Part shown: piece after piece, positions 1 through 11,470 of the stretch | Numbering within the stretch: position 1 is the stretch's first letter | How the letters are laid out: each line of letters opens with the position of its first letter | Source of the DNA: Limosilactobacillus reuteri subsp. reuteri | Lineage (GTDB): Bacteria; Bacillota; Bacilli; Lactobacillales; Lactobacillaceae | Length of the DNA stretch: 64,000 nt | Reading direction: 5' to 3' | NCBI RefSeq assembly: GCF_000016825.1 | Contig: NC_009513.1 | Span: 1,496,501 to 1,560,500, forward strand | Made by a program: the position numbers and the translations under genes | The notes under the pieces: model-generated | What the model was told of the DNA's origin: nothing | Seen by the model: the letters and a program-made list of their open reading frames with translations, nothing else | Databases searched by the model: none

Positions 1-1105
1 ATTGTTCTTCCGCCTTACCAACAACAAATTTGGCGTTCTTAATACCATTCCGTTTAGCATTATGTTTGGCATCTTCAATCGCCGCTGGAACAATTTCGAC
101 CCCGTAAACTTGCTTAGCGTGCTTAGCTACTGCCAGGGAAATCGTGCCAATTCCACAATAGGCATCAATGACGGTTTGATTACCGTCCAAGCCTGCATTG
201 TCGATGGCTGTTTGGTAAAGGCGTTCAGTCTGTTGCGGATTAACCTGGTAGAAGGATAATGGTGAAATTGCAAAATCAATCCCGAGGAGCTGATCATGAA
301 TTTCATCAGCACCCCATAACGTTTTATTCTTATTGCCGAGCAAGCGGTTCGTTCGCTTATCATTGATATTTTGCACAATACTTTTTACTTCTGGCACTCC
401 GGCAACGATTCCGTCGACGATTTGCTTTTCCATTGGCAGCCGCTTCGTATTCGTGACTAAGACTACCATCATTTCATGGCTGTAGTATCCCCGCCGAACC
501 ATTACTGTGCGAATCACGCCCTTACCAGTTTGTTCATCATATGGCGTAATGTGGTATTGTCGTAATAAGTCACGGACAACCACAATGGCCTTATCAATTT
601 CTGGATCCTGGATATAGAAATCTTCAATGGGTACTAAATTGTGGCTCCCCCGCTTATAAAAACCGGTTTCTAATTGACCGTGGACCATTTTTACTGGTAC
701 TTGGGCCTTGTTGCGGTAATGATAAGGCTTTTCCATCCCCATCGTTGGCAAAACTTCAATCTCATCTAAGTGGGCTTTAGCCAATAATTCTTGAATTTGA
801 TGTTGCTTAAATTTCAGTTGAGCATCGTATTTCAAATGACCAAGTGGAGCGATTCCCGTTTGAATGTACTTTTTATCCTTAACATCAACGCGGTCTGGAC
901 TCTTCGTCTGCCAGTCCATTACTCGTCCCCATGCAAAGTGGCTGGTTACTTTGGTGATCTTTACCGTAATCTCTTCACCAGGAAGGGCATTAGGAACAAA
1001 GACGGGAAAATCATCAATCTTAACGACCCCATTGCCTTCGTAAGATAAATCCACTACTTTTGCGGGATATTCTTCATTTTTATGTACTGGAATGTTTAGT
1101 TTCAA
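1..1105 (-). CDS. rlmD: 23S rRNA (uracil-5-)-methyltransferase, RlmD/RlmCD type, partial
   Basis: SAM-dependent methyltransferase making 5-methyluridine in 23S rRNA. The 3' end lies beyond position 1, so the catalytic cysteine region is not visible. An N-terminal TRAM domain (about residues 5-60) is followed by the methyltransferase core, with VNPQQTERLY and the SAM-binding DAYCGIGTISLA. The start is a TTG at 1103-1105, 7 nt after a clear GGAGG; no ATG fits. The four cysteines that hold the 4Fe-4S cluster in E. coli RumA are not where expected: the usual CGGCQLQHL-like stretch reads GIAPLGHLKY. This is a cluster-less variant, which I recall as common in lactobacilli. The order gatC-gatA-gatB-dgkB-rlmD is typical of the family. 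Confidence 0.93.
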   Translation of the reverse strand, partial: MKLNIPVHKNEEYPAKVVDLSYEGNGVVKIDDFPVFVPNALPGEEITVKITKVTSHFAWGRVMDWQTKSPDRVDVKDKKYIQTGIAPLGHLKYDAQLKFKQHQIQELLAKAHLDEIEVLPTMGMEKPYHYRNKAQVPVKMVHGQLETGFYKRGSHNLVPIEDFYIQDPEIDKAIVVVRDLLRQYHITPYDEQTGKGVIRTVMVRRGYYSHEMMVVLVTNTKRLPMEKQIVDGIVAGVPEVKSIVQNINDKRTNRLLGNKNKTLWGADEIHDQLLGIDFAISPLSFYQVNPQQTERLYQTAIDNAGLDGNQTVIDAYCGIGTISLAVAKHAKQVYGVEIVPAAIEDAKHNAKRNGIKNAKFVVGKAEEQ

Positions 1106-1145
1106 AGTTATTCCTCCATTAATTTCAACGTTACAAACTTCTCCT

Positions 1146-1196
1146 ATTATAACAAAACAAACGGCCAACTTCCTCTTTGTGAAGCTGACCGTTTAT
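1146..1196 (-). terminator. Terminator, copy 1 of a 51-bp direct repeat
   Basis: Read on the minus strand the stem is ACGGTCAGCTT paired with AAGTTGGCCGT (11 pairs, two of them G-U), followed by a T-rich run. It pairs fully only in the minus-strand transcript, so that is its working direction. It matches 1534-1584 at 50 of 51 positions; the only difference is in the loop. It sits just downstream of the small coding remnants at 1193-1484. Confidence 0.75.
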
Positions 1197-1324
1197 GCTT
1201 TTACGCAATGCTTTTCTAAAAAGTGCGAAATTTCTATCATTTCTTCTTCAGAATCGTCGGCTAAGGTTATTTGAACGACAAATGCCTCACCCTCATCTGC
1301 GTTTAAATGTAATTCCCAACTATT
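1193..1324 (-). pseudogene. Coding-like remnant without start codon, hypothetical
   Basis: An open frame ends at 1193 and encodes an acidic peptide beginning near SWELHLNADEGEAF and ending FLEKHCVKA. It has no ATG, GTG or TTG before an internal ATG near its end, and an in-frame stop lies a few codons upstream. It starts inside the end of the small ORF at 1320-1484, in the +1 frame. It may be the second half of that gene after a frameshift, or a gene using recoding. I do not recognise a family. Confidence 0.35.
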
Positions 1325-1484
1325 TATTCTTTAAGCACTCCATCAATTCTTTATTCTCATCAAATAGTTGATTAATCATTGTCAATATTTTATCGCTGCT
1401 CTGTTCTTTATCATTTTTAGTTAATTGCAGGTCAACAGAATTATCGGTTTTGAAGAATCTTGAACTATTATTTAATTCTCCCAC
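1320..1484 (-). CDS. Small hypothetical protein, 54 aa
   Basis: GTG start at 1482-1484 with a good ribosome binding site (GAGGTG, spacing about 5) and stop at 1320. The product is hydrophilic and mixed-charge, with a helical-looking C-terminal half (DKILTMINQLFDENKELMEC). I do not recognise it. A 23-bp inverted repeat lies directly upstream, and a duplicated terminator flanks the locus. The next coding-like stretch overlaps its 3' end in another frame, so this may be the 5' part of a longer broken gene. The size and the operator-like repeat would fit an antitoxin or small regulator, but that is only a guess. Confidence 0.5.
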   Translation of the reverse strand: MGELNNSSRFFKTDNSVDLQLTKNDKEQSSDKILTMINQLFDENKELMECLKNK

Positions 1485-1498
1485 ATTATCACCTCATA

Positions 1499-1521
1499 AT
1501 TACATTATAGAATAATGTAAT
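1499..1521 (-). promoter_or_regulatory. 23-bp palindrome over a -10 box, candidate operator
   Basis: Perfect 10-bp arms (ATTACATTAT / ATAATGTAAT) around a 3-bp centre. On the minus strand the repeat contains TATAAT (1504-1509), five to fifteen bases upstream of the Shine-Dalgarno sequence of the 54-aa ORF. No good -35 box is visible. A protein bound here would block transcription of the small gene, so autoregulation is plausible. Confidence 0.5.
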
Positions 1522-1533
1522 CATAAATTTTCC

Positions 1534-1584
1534 ATTATAACAAAACAAACGGCCAACTTCCTCTTTGCGAAGCTGACCGTTTAT
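1534..1584 (-). terminator. Terminator of the gatCAB-dgkB operon, repeat copy 2
   Basis: Same stem-loop as 1146-1196, with one loop base changed (C for T). It begins a few bases past the dgkB stop codon and is followed on the minus strand by TGTTTTGTTAT. This is probably the original terminator, and the other copy arose by duplication or came with the intervening island. Confidence 0.85.
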
Positions 1585-1589
1585 TTATT

Positions 1590-2603
1590 CTATTTCTTTT
1601 CGCGATCTTTATAATCGTCAATGCCATTCATAAAGTCTTTTTCAACCCGCTTAAAATCAGCTGAAGTTGTAATCGCATCTTCTGGAATCTCATCCAAGTT
1701 AGCAATTACTTCTAGGTGCTGTTTAAGGTTATGGAATTTCATTGGCGCATCGCCACCATATTCCCCGTCCAGGTTAACCATCAAGCGGTCATCCTTGTTT
1801 AGCGGAATAACTTCAATATCGGTTGCCTTAGCATAAATAATGCGCGGATCATCAAGGTGCTTTCCTTGAAGTGCCTTTGCCATTAAGCTGAGCATATCGA
1901 TCACGCTGCTCTTCTTGACGATAATCATCGTAAACTTTCCATCATCAAGTGAAGCATCCGGCACAATCTGTTCAAAACCGCCGACCGAATTAGTCAAGGC
2001 AATCATAAACATGGAAGCACTGCCCCGGTATTCCTGATTATCATACTTGATTAGCATGTCGACTGGCTTAATCCGCGGCATTAACTCTGCTCCCTTGGCG
2101 AAGTATGCTGCATAACCAAAAAGGGACTTCATTTGCGAAGGGACCTCATAGGTTAATTCAGTCATCGTTCCACCAGCAGCAATATTCATGAAGTAGTTTT
2201 CACCAGCCCGACCAATATCAATCTTAAATTTCTTATTCTTCTTTAAGATTAACTTAGCCGCGGCGATCGGATCATCACGAGGAATCCGTAATGCCCGTGC
2301 ATAGTCATTAGTCGTCCCTGCTGGAATAATCGCTAATGTTGGCCGATGTTCTAACCCAGCAATTCCATTAACCACTTCATTCAGGGTACCGTCTCCACCA
2401 GCGGCTACAATCAAATCAAAACCGTCTTCAGCAGCACGAGTGGCTTCGTTCTTAGCCGAGTTAGGCGCAGGAGTAGTCGCAAAAGCACTAGTTTCATATC
2501 CAGCTTTCTCATAAATTGCGAGAATATCAACTAAATCACTTCGCAATGTTTCACGGCCTGAGGTAGGATTATAAATTATCCGAGCACGTTTTCGCACGGT
2601 CAT
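1590..2603 (-). CDS. dgkB: Diacylglycerol kinase, lipid kinase family
   Basis: Soluble ATP-dependent kinase that returns diacylglycerol released by lipoteichoic acid synthesis to phosphatidic acid. The 337-aa protein shows the DAGK catalytic domain: GGDGTLNEV at residues 69-77, then PAGTTNDYARAL, with the YegS/DgkB-type C-terminal domain after it. Length is normal. The ATG start follows a GGAGGGATGACC region just after gatB (11-bp gap), so it is cotranscribed as the last gene of gatCAB-dgkB. The duplicated terminator lies just downstream. The acidic, charged C-terminal tail is not part of the core fold. Confidence 0.93.
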   Translation of the reverse strand: MTVRKRARIIYNPTSGRETLRSDLVDILAIYEKAGYETSAFATTPAPNSAKNEATRAAEDGFDLIVAAGGDGTLNEVVNGIAGLEHRPTLAIIPAGTTNDYARALRIPRDDPIAAAKLILKKNKKFKIDIGRAGENYFMNIAAGGTMTELTYEVPSQMKSLFGYAAYFAKGAELMPRIKPVDMLIKYDNQEYRGSASMFMIALTNSVGGFEQIVPDASLDDGKFTMIIVKKSSVIDMLSLMAKALQGKHLDDPRIIYAKATDIEVIPLNKDDRLMVNLDGEYGGDAPMKFHNLKQHLEVIANLDEIPEDAITTSADFKRVEKDFMNGIDDYKDREKK

Positions 2604-2614
2604 CCCTCCCTACT

Positions 2615-4039
2615 CTATTTAGCCTTCAAAGACTTCATCAATAATTGAGTAACAACTTGTGGGTTAGCCTTACCACGCGTTTGCTTCATGATTTGACCCA
2701 TTAAGTAGCCGACAGCCCGGTCTTTACCATTCTTAAAGTCTTCAATTGATTGTTCGTTGTTATCAAGGACTTCATCAACGATTGGCTGTAGTTGCGCAGG
2801 ATCAGATAACTGAACAAGACCGTGTTCCTTTGCGTAAGCATTTGGTTCTTCACCATCTAAGATTCCCTTGAAGACCTTCTTAGCCATCTTAGAAGAAATT
2901 GTTCCGTCTTCAATCAACTTCACCATACCGGCAAGGTTAGATGGAGTAAGCTTGGTATCTTGTAAGTCAACTTGCTTATCGTTCAAGTATGAGTTCACAT
3001 CGTTCATTAAGTAGTTGGCTACCCGCTTAGGATCGCCACCGTCCTTAACAGCCTCTTCAAAGAAATCAGACATTTCCTTAGTCTGGGTAAGAACCATGGC
3101 ATCGTAATCAGTTAAGCCAAGGTCCTTAACATAGTGCTCACGACGCTCACCAGGCATTTCTGGCATTTCGCTTTCAATTTCACTAATCCATTCATCGCTA
3201 ACGTTTACTGGTGGCAAGTCTGGTTCTGGGAAGTAACGGTAATCATCAGAACCTTCCTTTGTCCGCATCAGAATAGTCTCACCAGTCGCTTCATCATAAC
3301 GACGCGTTTCCTGACCAATGTGTCCACCAGCCATCAATACTTTTTGATGCCGTTTTTCTTCAAATGCGAGGGCCTTCCGAACATAGTTAAAGGAGTTGAT
3401 GTTCTTCATTTCTGTCTTGGTCCCAAACTTGTCAGAACCGATTGGCCGAATTGAGATGTTGGTATCAACCCGCATGGACCCTTCTTCCATCTTCACGTCA
3501 GAGATCCCCGTAAATTGGATCCGTTGACGCAATGCTTCCAAGTAAGCCACTGCTTCTTCAGGCGAGGCAATATCTGGCTTAGAAACAATTTCGATCAGCG
3601 GTGTTCCTTGCCGGTTCAAGTCAACATATGAATACTTACTGGTGTGCGTGTTCTTACCAGCATCTTCTTCAATGTGCATTTCTTTGATACCGATCTTTTT
3701 CTTCTTACCGTTTACTTCAATTTCAATCCAACCATCATGAGCAATTGGCGTATCTGATTGAGTAATCTGGTAAGCTTTCGGGTTATCAGGATAGAAGTAG
3801 TTCTTCCGATCAAAGTGCATGTGGTGGGCAATTTGAGCATGAAGAGCAAGTCCAGCCATGATTCCGTCACGAACGACACCCTTATTTAAACTTGGCAATA
3901 CACCAGGGTAACCCCAGTCGATGACATTAGTGTTTGCATTAGGCTGGTCACCGTATTCAACGGGGGATGGACTGTAAATCTTTGAATTAGTCTTTAATTC
4001 AACGTGGACTTCTAGACCGATTGTTGTTTGAAAGTTCAT
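2615..4039 (-). CDS. gatB: Asp-tRNA(Asn)/Glu-tRNA(Gln) amidotransferase subunit B
   Basis: Kinase and tRNA-binding subunit of GatCAB, which amidates misacylated Glu-tRNA(Gln) (and Asp-tRNA(Asn)) in bacteria lacking GlnRS. At 474 aa it is full length: an N-terminal cradle domain starting [13 protein letters not shown], the GatB signature region, then the helical and YqeY-like tail that contacts the tRNA. It begins 1 bp after gatA ends, consistent with translational coupling in gatC-gatA-gatB. Confidence 0.98.
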   Translation of the reverse strand: MNFQTTIGLEVHVELKTNSKIYSPSPVEYGDQPNANTNVIDWGYPGVLPSLNKGVVRDGIMAGLALHAQIAHHMHFDRKNYFYPDNPKAYQITQSDTPIAHDGWIEIEVNGKKKKIGIKEMHIEEDAGKNTHTSKYSYVDLNRQGTPLIEIVSKPDIASPEEAVAYLEALRQRIQFTGISDVKMEEGSMRVDTNISIRPIGSDKFGTKTEMKNINSFNYVRKALAFEEKRHQKVLMAGGHIGQETRRYDEATGETILMRTKEGSDDYRYFPEPDLPPVNVSDEWISEIESEMPEMPGERREHYVKDLGLTDYDAMVLTQTKEMSDFFEEAVKDGGDPKRVANYLMNDVNSYLNDKQVDLQDTKLTPSNLAGMVKLIEDGTISSKMAKKVFKGILDGEEPNAYAKEHGLVQLSDPAQLQPIVDEVLDNNEQSIEDFKNGKDRAVGYLMGQIMKQTRGKANPQVVTQLLMKSLKAK

Positions 4040-4040
4040 C

Positions 4041-5513
4041 TTAATTTTGACCTCCTAACTTTGGTGTCTTCTTATGGAAATCAGTTGTCTGTTCAAAGAC
4101 ATATCCAGTGTTATAAACTGTTTGTTCGTCAAATGCTTTTCCGATGATTTGCAGACCAACTGGCATGCCATTTTTAGCAGAGAAGCCAGCAGGAATGGAC
4201 ATTGCAGGAAGACCGGCCATATTAACGGGAACAGTCAATACATCGTTCATGTACATAGTTTGTGGATCGTCAATCTCCGCACCAATCTTAAATGCCGTTG
4301 AAGCACCAGTAGCACCAACGATTACATCATGATCCTTAAATACGTCTTCAAAATCTTGGGCAATAAGACGACGAACTTTAGCGGCCTTATTAAAGTAGGC
4401 ATCATAGAAACCAGCAGATAGAGAGAATGTCCCTAACATAATCCGCCGCTTAACTTCTTCACCGAAACCTTCCGAACGAGAACGAACATAAACGTCTTCC
4501 AAGTTCTTAACATCAGCAGCTCGGAAGCCATAACGGATACCATCGTAACGTTGGAGGTTAGAAGATGCTTCAGATGAGGCTAAAATGTAGTAAGCAGGAA
4601 CCCCATACTTGGTGTGTGGCAAACTTACTTCATCAACAATTGCGCCGAGGGATTCTAAGTGGTCCAAAGCAGCCTTGATTACTTCTTGAACATCTTCGTC
4701 TAAGCCATCAAAGTATTCCTTTGGCACAGCAATCCGTAAGCCTTTAACATTCGTATTTTCGTTTAATTGGGCTGCCCAGTCTGGAACTTCTTTAAGTGAG
4801 GATGTCATATCCCGTTCATCATTTCCACTGATGAGGGCGGTCAACAAGGCATTATCCTTAACATTTTGGGTCAACCAGCCGACTTGGTCAAAACTTGAAC
4901 CAAAGGCAATGATTCCCCACCGCGATACACGACCGTATGTAGGCTTCATCCCAACGACACCGTTAAAGGAAGCAGGCATCCGAATAGAACCACCAGTATC
5001 AGTACCAAGCGCACCTAAAACATCTCCGGCCGCAACAGCAGCAGCAGAACCACCGGAAGAACCACCAGGAACCCGTGTAAGATCCCATGGGTTATGAGTC
5101 GTAAAGAATGCTGAATTTTCAGTAGATGATCCCATGGCAAATTCATCAAGGTTAGTCTTACCAACATTGATGTAATCAGCGGCATTTAACTTTTCAACAA
5201 CTGTCGCGTCATATACGGGGTTAAAGTTTTCAAGCATCTTAGAAGCAGCCGTCGTTGTAAGGCCCTTAGTTAAAATATTATCCTTAACTGCAAGCGGAAC
5301 CCCTGCAGTTAATTGATCAGCACTAATACCTTTTGCATCAATCTCAGCTGCCCGCTTTAGTGCTTGGTCCTCATTTAAGCTGATGAAGGCTTTAACTTGA
5401 TCTTCGTTACCCTTAATGTGGTCAAAAGTTTCCTTGGTTAATTCAGTTGCACTAATTTTCTTATTTACCAAGTCATCGTGCAATTGACTCAAGCTTGTTT
5501 GGTAAAAATCCAT
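4041..5513 (-). CDS. gatA: Asp-tRNA(Asn)/Glu-tRNA(Gln) amidotransferase subunit A
   Basis: Glutaminase subunit of GatCAB, of the amidase-signature family; it releases ammonia from glutamine and channels it to GatB. The Ser-cisSer-Lys triad is visible: Lys77 in LAVKDNI, the cis-Ser about 152 in [11 protein letters not shown] and the nucleophile about Ser176 in [10 protein letters not shown]. Length 490 aa is normal. The start codon overlaps the last base of gatC, so the three subunits are made together. Confidence 0.98.
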   Translation of the reverse strand: MDFYQTSLSQLHDDLVNKKISATELTKETFDHIKGNEDQVKAFISLNEDQALKRAAEIDAKGISADQLTAGVPLAVKDNILTKGLTTTAASKMLENFNPVYDATVVEKLNAADYINVGKTNLDEFAMGSSTENSAFFTTHNPWDLTRVPGGSSGGSAAAVAAGDVLGALGTDTGGSIRMPASFNGVVGMKPTYGRVSRWGIIAFGSSFDQVGWLTQNVKDNALLTALISGNDERDMTSSLKEVPDWAAQLNENTNVKGLRIAVPKEYFDGLDEDVQEVIKAALDHLESLGAIVDEVSLPHTKYGVPAYYILASSEASSNLQRYDGIRYGFRAADVKNLEDVYVRSRSEGFGEEVKRRIMLGTFSLSAGFYDAYFNKAAKVRRLIAQDFEDVFKDHDVIVGATGASTAFKIGAEIDDPQTMYMNDVLTVPVNMAGLPAMSIPAGFSAKNGMPVGLQIIGKAFDEQTVYNTGYVFEQTTDFHKKTPKLGGQN

Positions 5514-5830
5514 TATTCGCCGTCCTCACTTTCGTCAAGAATTGCTGGAACCTTGATGTAGCCACCATCAGTTTCAGGAGCATTGTTAAGCAAGGCTTCT
5601 TGTTCGTCTTTAGAACTCTTAACTGCCTTATCTTCACGCATTACATTTACCCGATCGGTTGCTGATGTCATTGGTTCAACGCCATCGGTATCAACCGCTT
5701 CGAGGTCTTCAAACATATCAATAATGTTTCCTAGTTGAGTGGTAAACTTACCAAGTTCATCCTTAGGGAACTCAAGCTTAGCAAGTTCAGCAACGTGTTC
5801 TACTTGTTGCTCAGTGATTTTACTGGCCAT
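5513..5830 (-). CDS. gatC: Asp-tRNA(Asn)/Glu-tRNA(Gln) amidotransferase subunit C
   Basis: Small scaffold subunit (105 aa) that wraps around GatA and stabilises its contact with GatB. It shows the family's two N-terminal helices ([17 protein letters not shown]) and the later [17 protein letters not shown] motif. It is the first gene of the operon, with an AGAGGTAGAGAG-type SD just upstream of the ATG. The gap upstream holds the camS terminator and only a weak promoter candidate (TTGTTA and TAAATT, 17 apart). Confidence 0.97.
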   Translation of the reverse strand: MASKITEQQVEHVAELAKLEFPKDELGKFTTQLGNIIDMFEDLEAVDTDGVEPMTSATDRVNVMREDKAVKSSKDEQEALLNNAPETDGGYIKVPAILDESEDGE

Positions 5831-5921
5831 TCTCTCTACCTCTTTTCCAGTAATTTAAAATCTACATATACATTTAACAATTTTAGCACAGAATAGGCTC
5901 CTATTTCATCCATGTAGAAAT

Positions 5922-5976
5922 AAAAAAGGAGTTATCGGTTCGCATTTTCTAGTAACGAATCGATATTCTCCTTTTT
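5922..5976 (-). terminator. Terminator after camS
   Basis: Long stem-loop on the minus strand: an AAAAAGGAG-type arm and an internal ATCGATTCG-type arm pair with their complements, followed by a T run. It lies 6 bp past the camS stop and closes the pcrA-ligA-camS operon. Confidence 0.85.
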
Positions 5977-5981
5977 CACCT

Positions 5982-7097
5982 TTAATAAGAATCAAAAATA
6001 TGCGACTGGAAGTTATCAGAACCAGCATTCCGATAAACAACCGCCTGAATTTCTGAATCAGATTGAATCTTAATATCAATCGGAATCCCATTAGGCAGGT
6101 ACTTCTTCGCTGCCCGGGTAATATATTGGGTAAAACTAGTAATTTCACTTTGACTATAGAACTGAGTAGTAACAGTAATGTGCATCCCCGACAAAGTTCC
6201 ATTTTCATATTGTGCTTGCGCTGTAACTCCGCTCAAGTTAGGGAAGAAACTTTGAATCTGACTCTTAAAGTTTGAGAAACTATCGTCATCAGTTTGATCA
6301 GAACTATTAGTTGTTGCTGCACTAGCCTTTGGAAGGACTACATTCTTATAATTTAACTTCCGCCAGCTACTAATCGTATTACCACTATTCTTGCTATAAG
6401 CAAAGAATGTACCACCAACTAAACTATCATCTGGTGCTTGTTTGTATAGTGCAATCACGATCGGAACATTTCCAACGCCTGATTTTTTCCGCACTCGTTG
6501 TAGAACCTTTTGTGCCGCGATTTCACCTTGACGACGAACCTCACTATCACTAATCTTCTTAGTTAAAGTTGGTCCTCCTGTCTTAGTTTGGTAGTTGTAT
6601 TCGGAATTTATTCCAATCCCAATCGTAATCCCCCGCAATTTCATGGAATTACCACTTTCTTGCATATAATCTTGTTCTTCAATTTGTTGAATATAGACTG
6701 GGTTAGGATTACTCTTCTTTCCTTGAGCAGGGTTTAGCCCTTCAGGATTACTCTTTGTTTTTCGGCCAAGCCAGTTTTCAATCGTCCCACTACTAAGGTA
6801 TTGACCTTCTTGGAAAATATAGCTTTTTGTTGAAAAGACCCGTTTTGAAACCTGAGTCAAACCACTTTCAAAGCTTTTAAGGTTATATTGATTATCATTT
6901 TGTGAGACATTTATACCTCGAGCTTTACTTGTTCGGTAACGACCATTTTTAATCACACCTTGATAAGTACCATTACTTGAACCAGTCGTTGAATAGTTTT
7001 TCGATGACGACTTTCCTCCAAAACCACATGATGCAAGCAAAACAGTACACATCAAAACGGCAGCACTAACGGCTATTTTTTTTGCCTTTCGCTTCAC
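5982..7097 (-). CDS. camS: CamS family sex-pheromone lipoprotein
   Basis: Secreted lipoprotein of the CamS family (YerH in Bacillus). In enterococci the cleaved lipoprotein signal peptide is the source of pheromone cAM373; the role of the mature protein is not settled. The 371-aa product has a basic N-terminus, a hydrophobic stretch and the lipobox LASC at about residues 21-24. The gene sits 3 bp after ligA, the same pcrA-ligA-camS(yerH) order as in Bacillus, and is probably cotranscribed. Confidence 0.92.
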   Translation of the reverse strand: MKRKAKKIAVSAAVLMCTVLLASCGFGGKSSSKNYSTTGSSNGTYQGVIKNGRYRTSKARGINVSQNDNQYNLKSFESGLTQVSKRVFSTKSYIFQEGQYLSSGTIENWLGRKTKSNPEGLNPAQGKKSNPNPVYIQQIEEQDYMQESGNSMKLRGITIGIGINSEYNYQTKTGGPTLTKKISDSEVRRQGEIAAQKVLQRVRKKSGVGNVPIVIALYKQAPDDSLVGGTFFAYSKNSGNTISSWRKLNYKNVVLPKASAATTNSSDQTDDDSFSNFKSQIQSFFPNLSGVTAQAQYENGTLSGMHITVTTQFYSQSEITSFTQYITRAAKKYLPNGIPIDIKIQSDSEIQAVVYRNAGSDNFQSHIFDSY

Positions 7098-7100
7098 GAT

Positions 7101-9161
<2,061 letters not shown>

Positions 9162-11435
9162 TTATTTTTGTACTTTCGTAATTGGGGCAAAACTTGCCAA
9201 TAACCGTTTTACACCCTGACTTGGAAAGGCAATATCTAATTCCATATCATTGCCACTACCGTTAACTTTGACCACTGTTCCTTGGCCCCACTTTTTGTGT
9301 TCAACTTTATCGCCCGTTTTCCAGCCAACTTTATCGGCCCCAGTTCCGGTGTTAGTAATTGGTTTAACTCGCTTGCCAGCACTGCGATATGTCCGCTTTT
9401 GCTGATCACGGTAGGTAGTAGCGGTTGCGGCAGCACGATCAAATGGCAGTTTACTATCTTTAATGCTATTACCTGATGGGCTATTTTCAAACTGTAACAA
9501 CTCAGAATCAATTTCCTCTACAAATCGTGATGGTTGGTTACGCTGGATACGACCATAAAGTAACCGTGAAAAGGCATTAGTAAGATAAAGCTTTTTCTTT
9601 GCCCGTGTAATTCCAACATAGGCTAAGCGACGTTCTTCTTCCAATTCATCATCTTCCATTAAAGCTCGGGATAATGGGAAAATACCTTCTTCCATTCCCA
9701 CAAGGAAAACAACTGGAAATTCAAGTCCCTTAGCTGCATGTAATGTCATTAAAGTTACAGCTGGCGCTTGTTCATCAACATTATCTTGATCTGAGACAAG
9801 GGCCAAATCAGCTAAAAAGTTAATAATTTTTTGCAAGTTAGGATCATCATCGTCTTTATGCTGCTCATCATATTCTTGTGTAACCGACTTAAATTCATCA
9901 AGGTTTTCACGACGAGCTTGTGCTTCAAGGCTTCGATCATTACTTAGCATTTTATTGTAGCCACTTAACTCTAAAATCTGTTCAGTTAAATCAGTTAATG
10001 TGAGATATTCTGCTTGTTTAGTCAAGTTAGCCATTAATTGACCAAATTCATCAATTTTATTTCGTGTTCGTGCAGTAATTTCACTAGCAGTATCAACATT
10101 TTGAGCTGCCTTTAATAGTGTCCAGCCATTTTCATTAGCGAAATTGCGAAGATGTTCCACACTAGTTAAACCAATTCCTCGTTTGGGCGTATTAACAACT
10201 CGTTCAAAGCTCATTGAATCGGCAGGATTAACGATTAAGGTTAAATATGCTAAAATATCACGAATTTCACGCCGGTCATAGAATTTATGGCCACCAACCA
10301 TCGTATAAGGAATACTACTCTTCAAGAAAGTTTCTTCAACCATCCGTGACTGTGCATTAGTCCGATAAAGAATTGCAAAGTCATTAAAGTGATAGCCATG
10401 CTTTTCTTGTTCTTCTTTAATCTTTGAAACAATAAACTGCGCTTCATCATGTTCATTTTGCGCGCGGTAATACGAAATTTTATCCCCTTGACCATTTTCC
10501 GTCCACAGATTCTTCTTTTTTCGATAAAGGTTATTAGCAATAACTTCATTTGCCGCATTTAAAATTGTTTGCGTTGATCGATAGTTTTGTTCAAGCATTA
10601 CCGTCTTGGCTTGGGGATAATCATGTTCAAAATTCAAAATATTGTTCATATTAGCTCCACGCCAACCATAAATACTCTGATCTGCATCCCCTACCACACA
10701 CAGATTTTGGTACTTTTGCGCTAATAGATTAACTAACCGGTATTGGGCATCGTTTGTATCCTGGTATTCGTCAACATGGATATAGTGGAACTTATCTTGA
10801 TAAAATTCAAGCGTCTCTTGGTCACTTTCCAATAACTCAATGGTCTTCATAATCAGGTCATCAAAATCTAATGCTTGATTAGCTTCTAACTCTTGTTGGT
10901 AAAGCTTATATGCACGCGCGACCATGTTTTCAAACATACTATTAGCTTCTTTGCTATAATCATCTGGCGTCAACAAAGCATTTTTAGCATTAGAAATCGC
11001 ACTTAAAATACTGCGGGGATCAAATTTTTTAGTATCAATATTTAATTCTGCGCAAATCCGCTTCATTAACGTCCGTTGCTCACTTGTATCAGCAATCGTA
11101 AAGGCGCGATTATAGCCAATTTTTTCAATATCACGACGGAGGATTCGAACACATAATGCATGAAAAGTCGATACCCAAATCTCATTAGCACTTTCACCAA
11201 GCAATTTACCGACCCGCTCTTTCATTTCGCGCGCAGCCTTGTTGGTAAAAGTAATCGCTAAAATATTCCATGGTAATACACCATTTTCTTCAATTAAGTA
11301 AGCAACCCGGTGCGTAAGAACCCGTGTCTTTCCTGATCCAGCACCGGCCATTACTAATAATGGTCCCTCTGTAGTTAATACTGCTTCGGATTGCTTATCA
11401 TTCATTCCTTCTAATAATGCTTGCCCGTTATTCAC
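9162..11435 (-). CDS. pcrA: ATP-dependent DNA helicase PcrA, UvrD/Rep family
   Basis: 3'-5' superfamily 1A helicase for repair, rolling-circle replication and clearing of RecA filaments. In the 757 aa, Walker A AGAGSGKT is at about 30-37, followed by DEYQDTN (motif II), QNYRST (motif IV) and LMTLHAAKGLEFPVVFL (motif V). A C-terminal tudor-like segment (GDKVEHKKWGQGTVVKV) probably contacts RNA polymerase. First gene of pcrA-ligA-camS; the annotated start is GTG with AGAGAGGATGG upstream. Promoter and operator-like sites lie at 11471-11520. Confidence 0.98.
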   Translation of the reverse strand: MNNGQALLEGMNDKQSEAVLTTEGPLLVMAGAGSGKTRVLTHRVAYLIEENGVLPWNILAITFTNKAAREMKERVGKLLGESANEIWVSTFHALCVRILRRDIEKIGYNRAFTIADTSEQRTLMKRICAELNIDTKKFDPRSILSAISNAKNALLTPDDYSKEANSMFENMVARAYKLYQQELEANQALDFDDLIMKTIELLESDQETLEFYQDKFHYIHVDEYQDTNDAQYRLVNLLAQKYQNLCVVGDADQSIYGWRGANMNNILNFEHDYPQAKTVMLEQNYRSTQTILNAANEVIANNLYRKKKNLWTENGQGDKISYYRAQNEHDEAQFIVSKIKEEQEKHGYHFNDFAILYRTNAQSRMVEETFLKSSIPYTMVGGHKFYDRREIRDILAYLTLIVNPADSMSFERVVNTPKRGIGLTSVEHLRNFANENGWTLLKAAQNVDTASEITARTRNKIDEFGQLMANLTKQAEYLTLTDLTEQILELSGYNKMLSNDRSLEAQARRENLDEFKSVTQEYDEQHKDDDDPNLQKIINFLADLALVSDQDNVDEQAPAVTLMTLHAAKGLEFPVVFLVGMEEGIFPLSRALMEDDELEEERRLAYVGITRAKKKLYLTNAFSRLLYGRIQRNQPSRFVEEIDSELLQFENSPSGNSIKDSKLPFDRAAATATTYRDQQKRTYRSAGKRVKPITNTGTGADKVGWKTGDKVEHKKWGQGTVVKVNGSGNDMELDIAFPSQGVKRLLASFAPITKVQK

Positions 11436-11470
11436 GCTGTTCCATCCTCTCTAAATTTTCATCGGCTAAT

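Noticed and set aside
1320..1484. Toxin-antitoxin antitoxin
   Set aside because: Size and operator fit, but no toxin gene or recognisable motif was found, so I left it as hypothetical.
3134..3454. 106-aa open frame on the plus strand
   Set aside because: Lies inside gatB on the opposite strand; no SD and no recognisable sequence.
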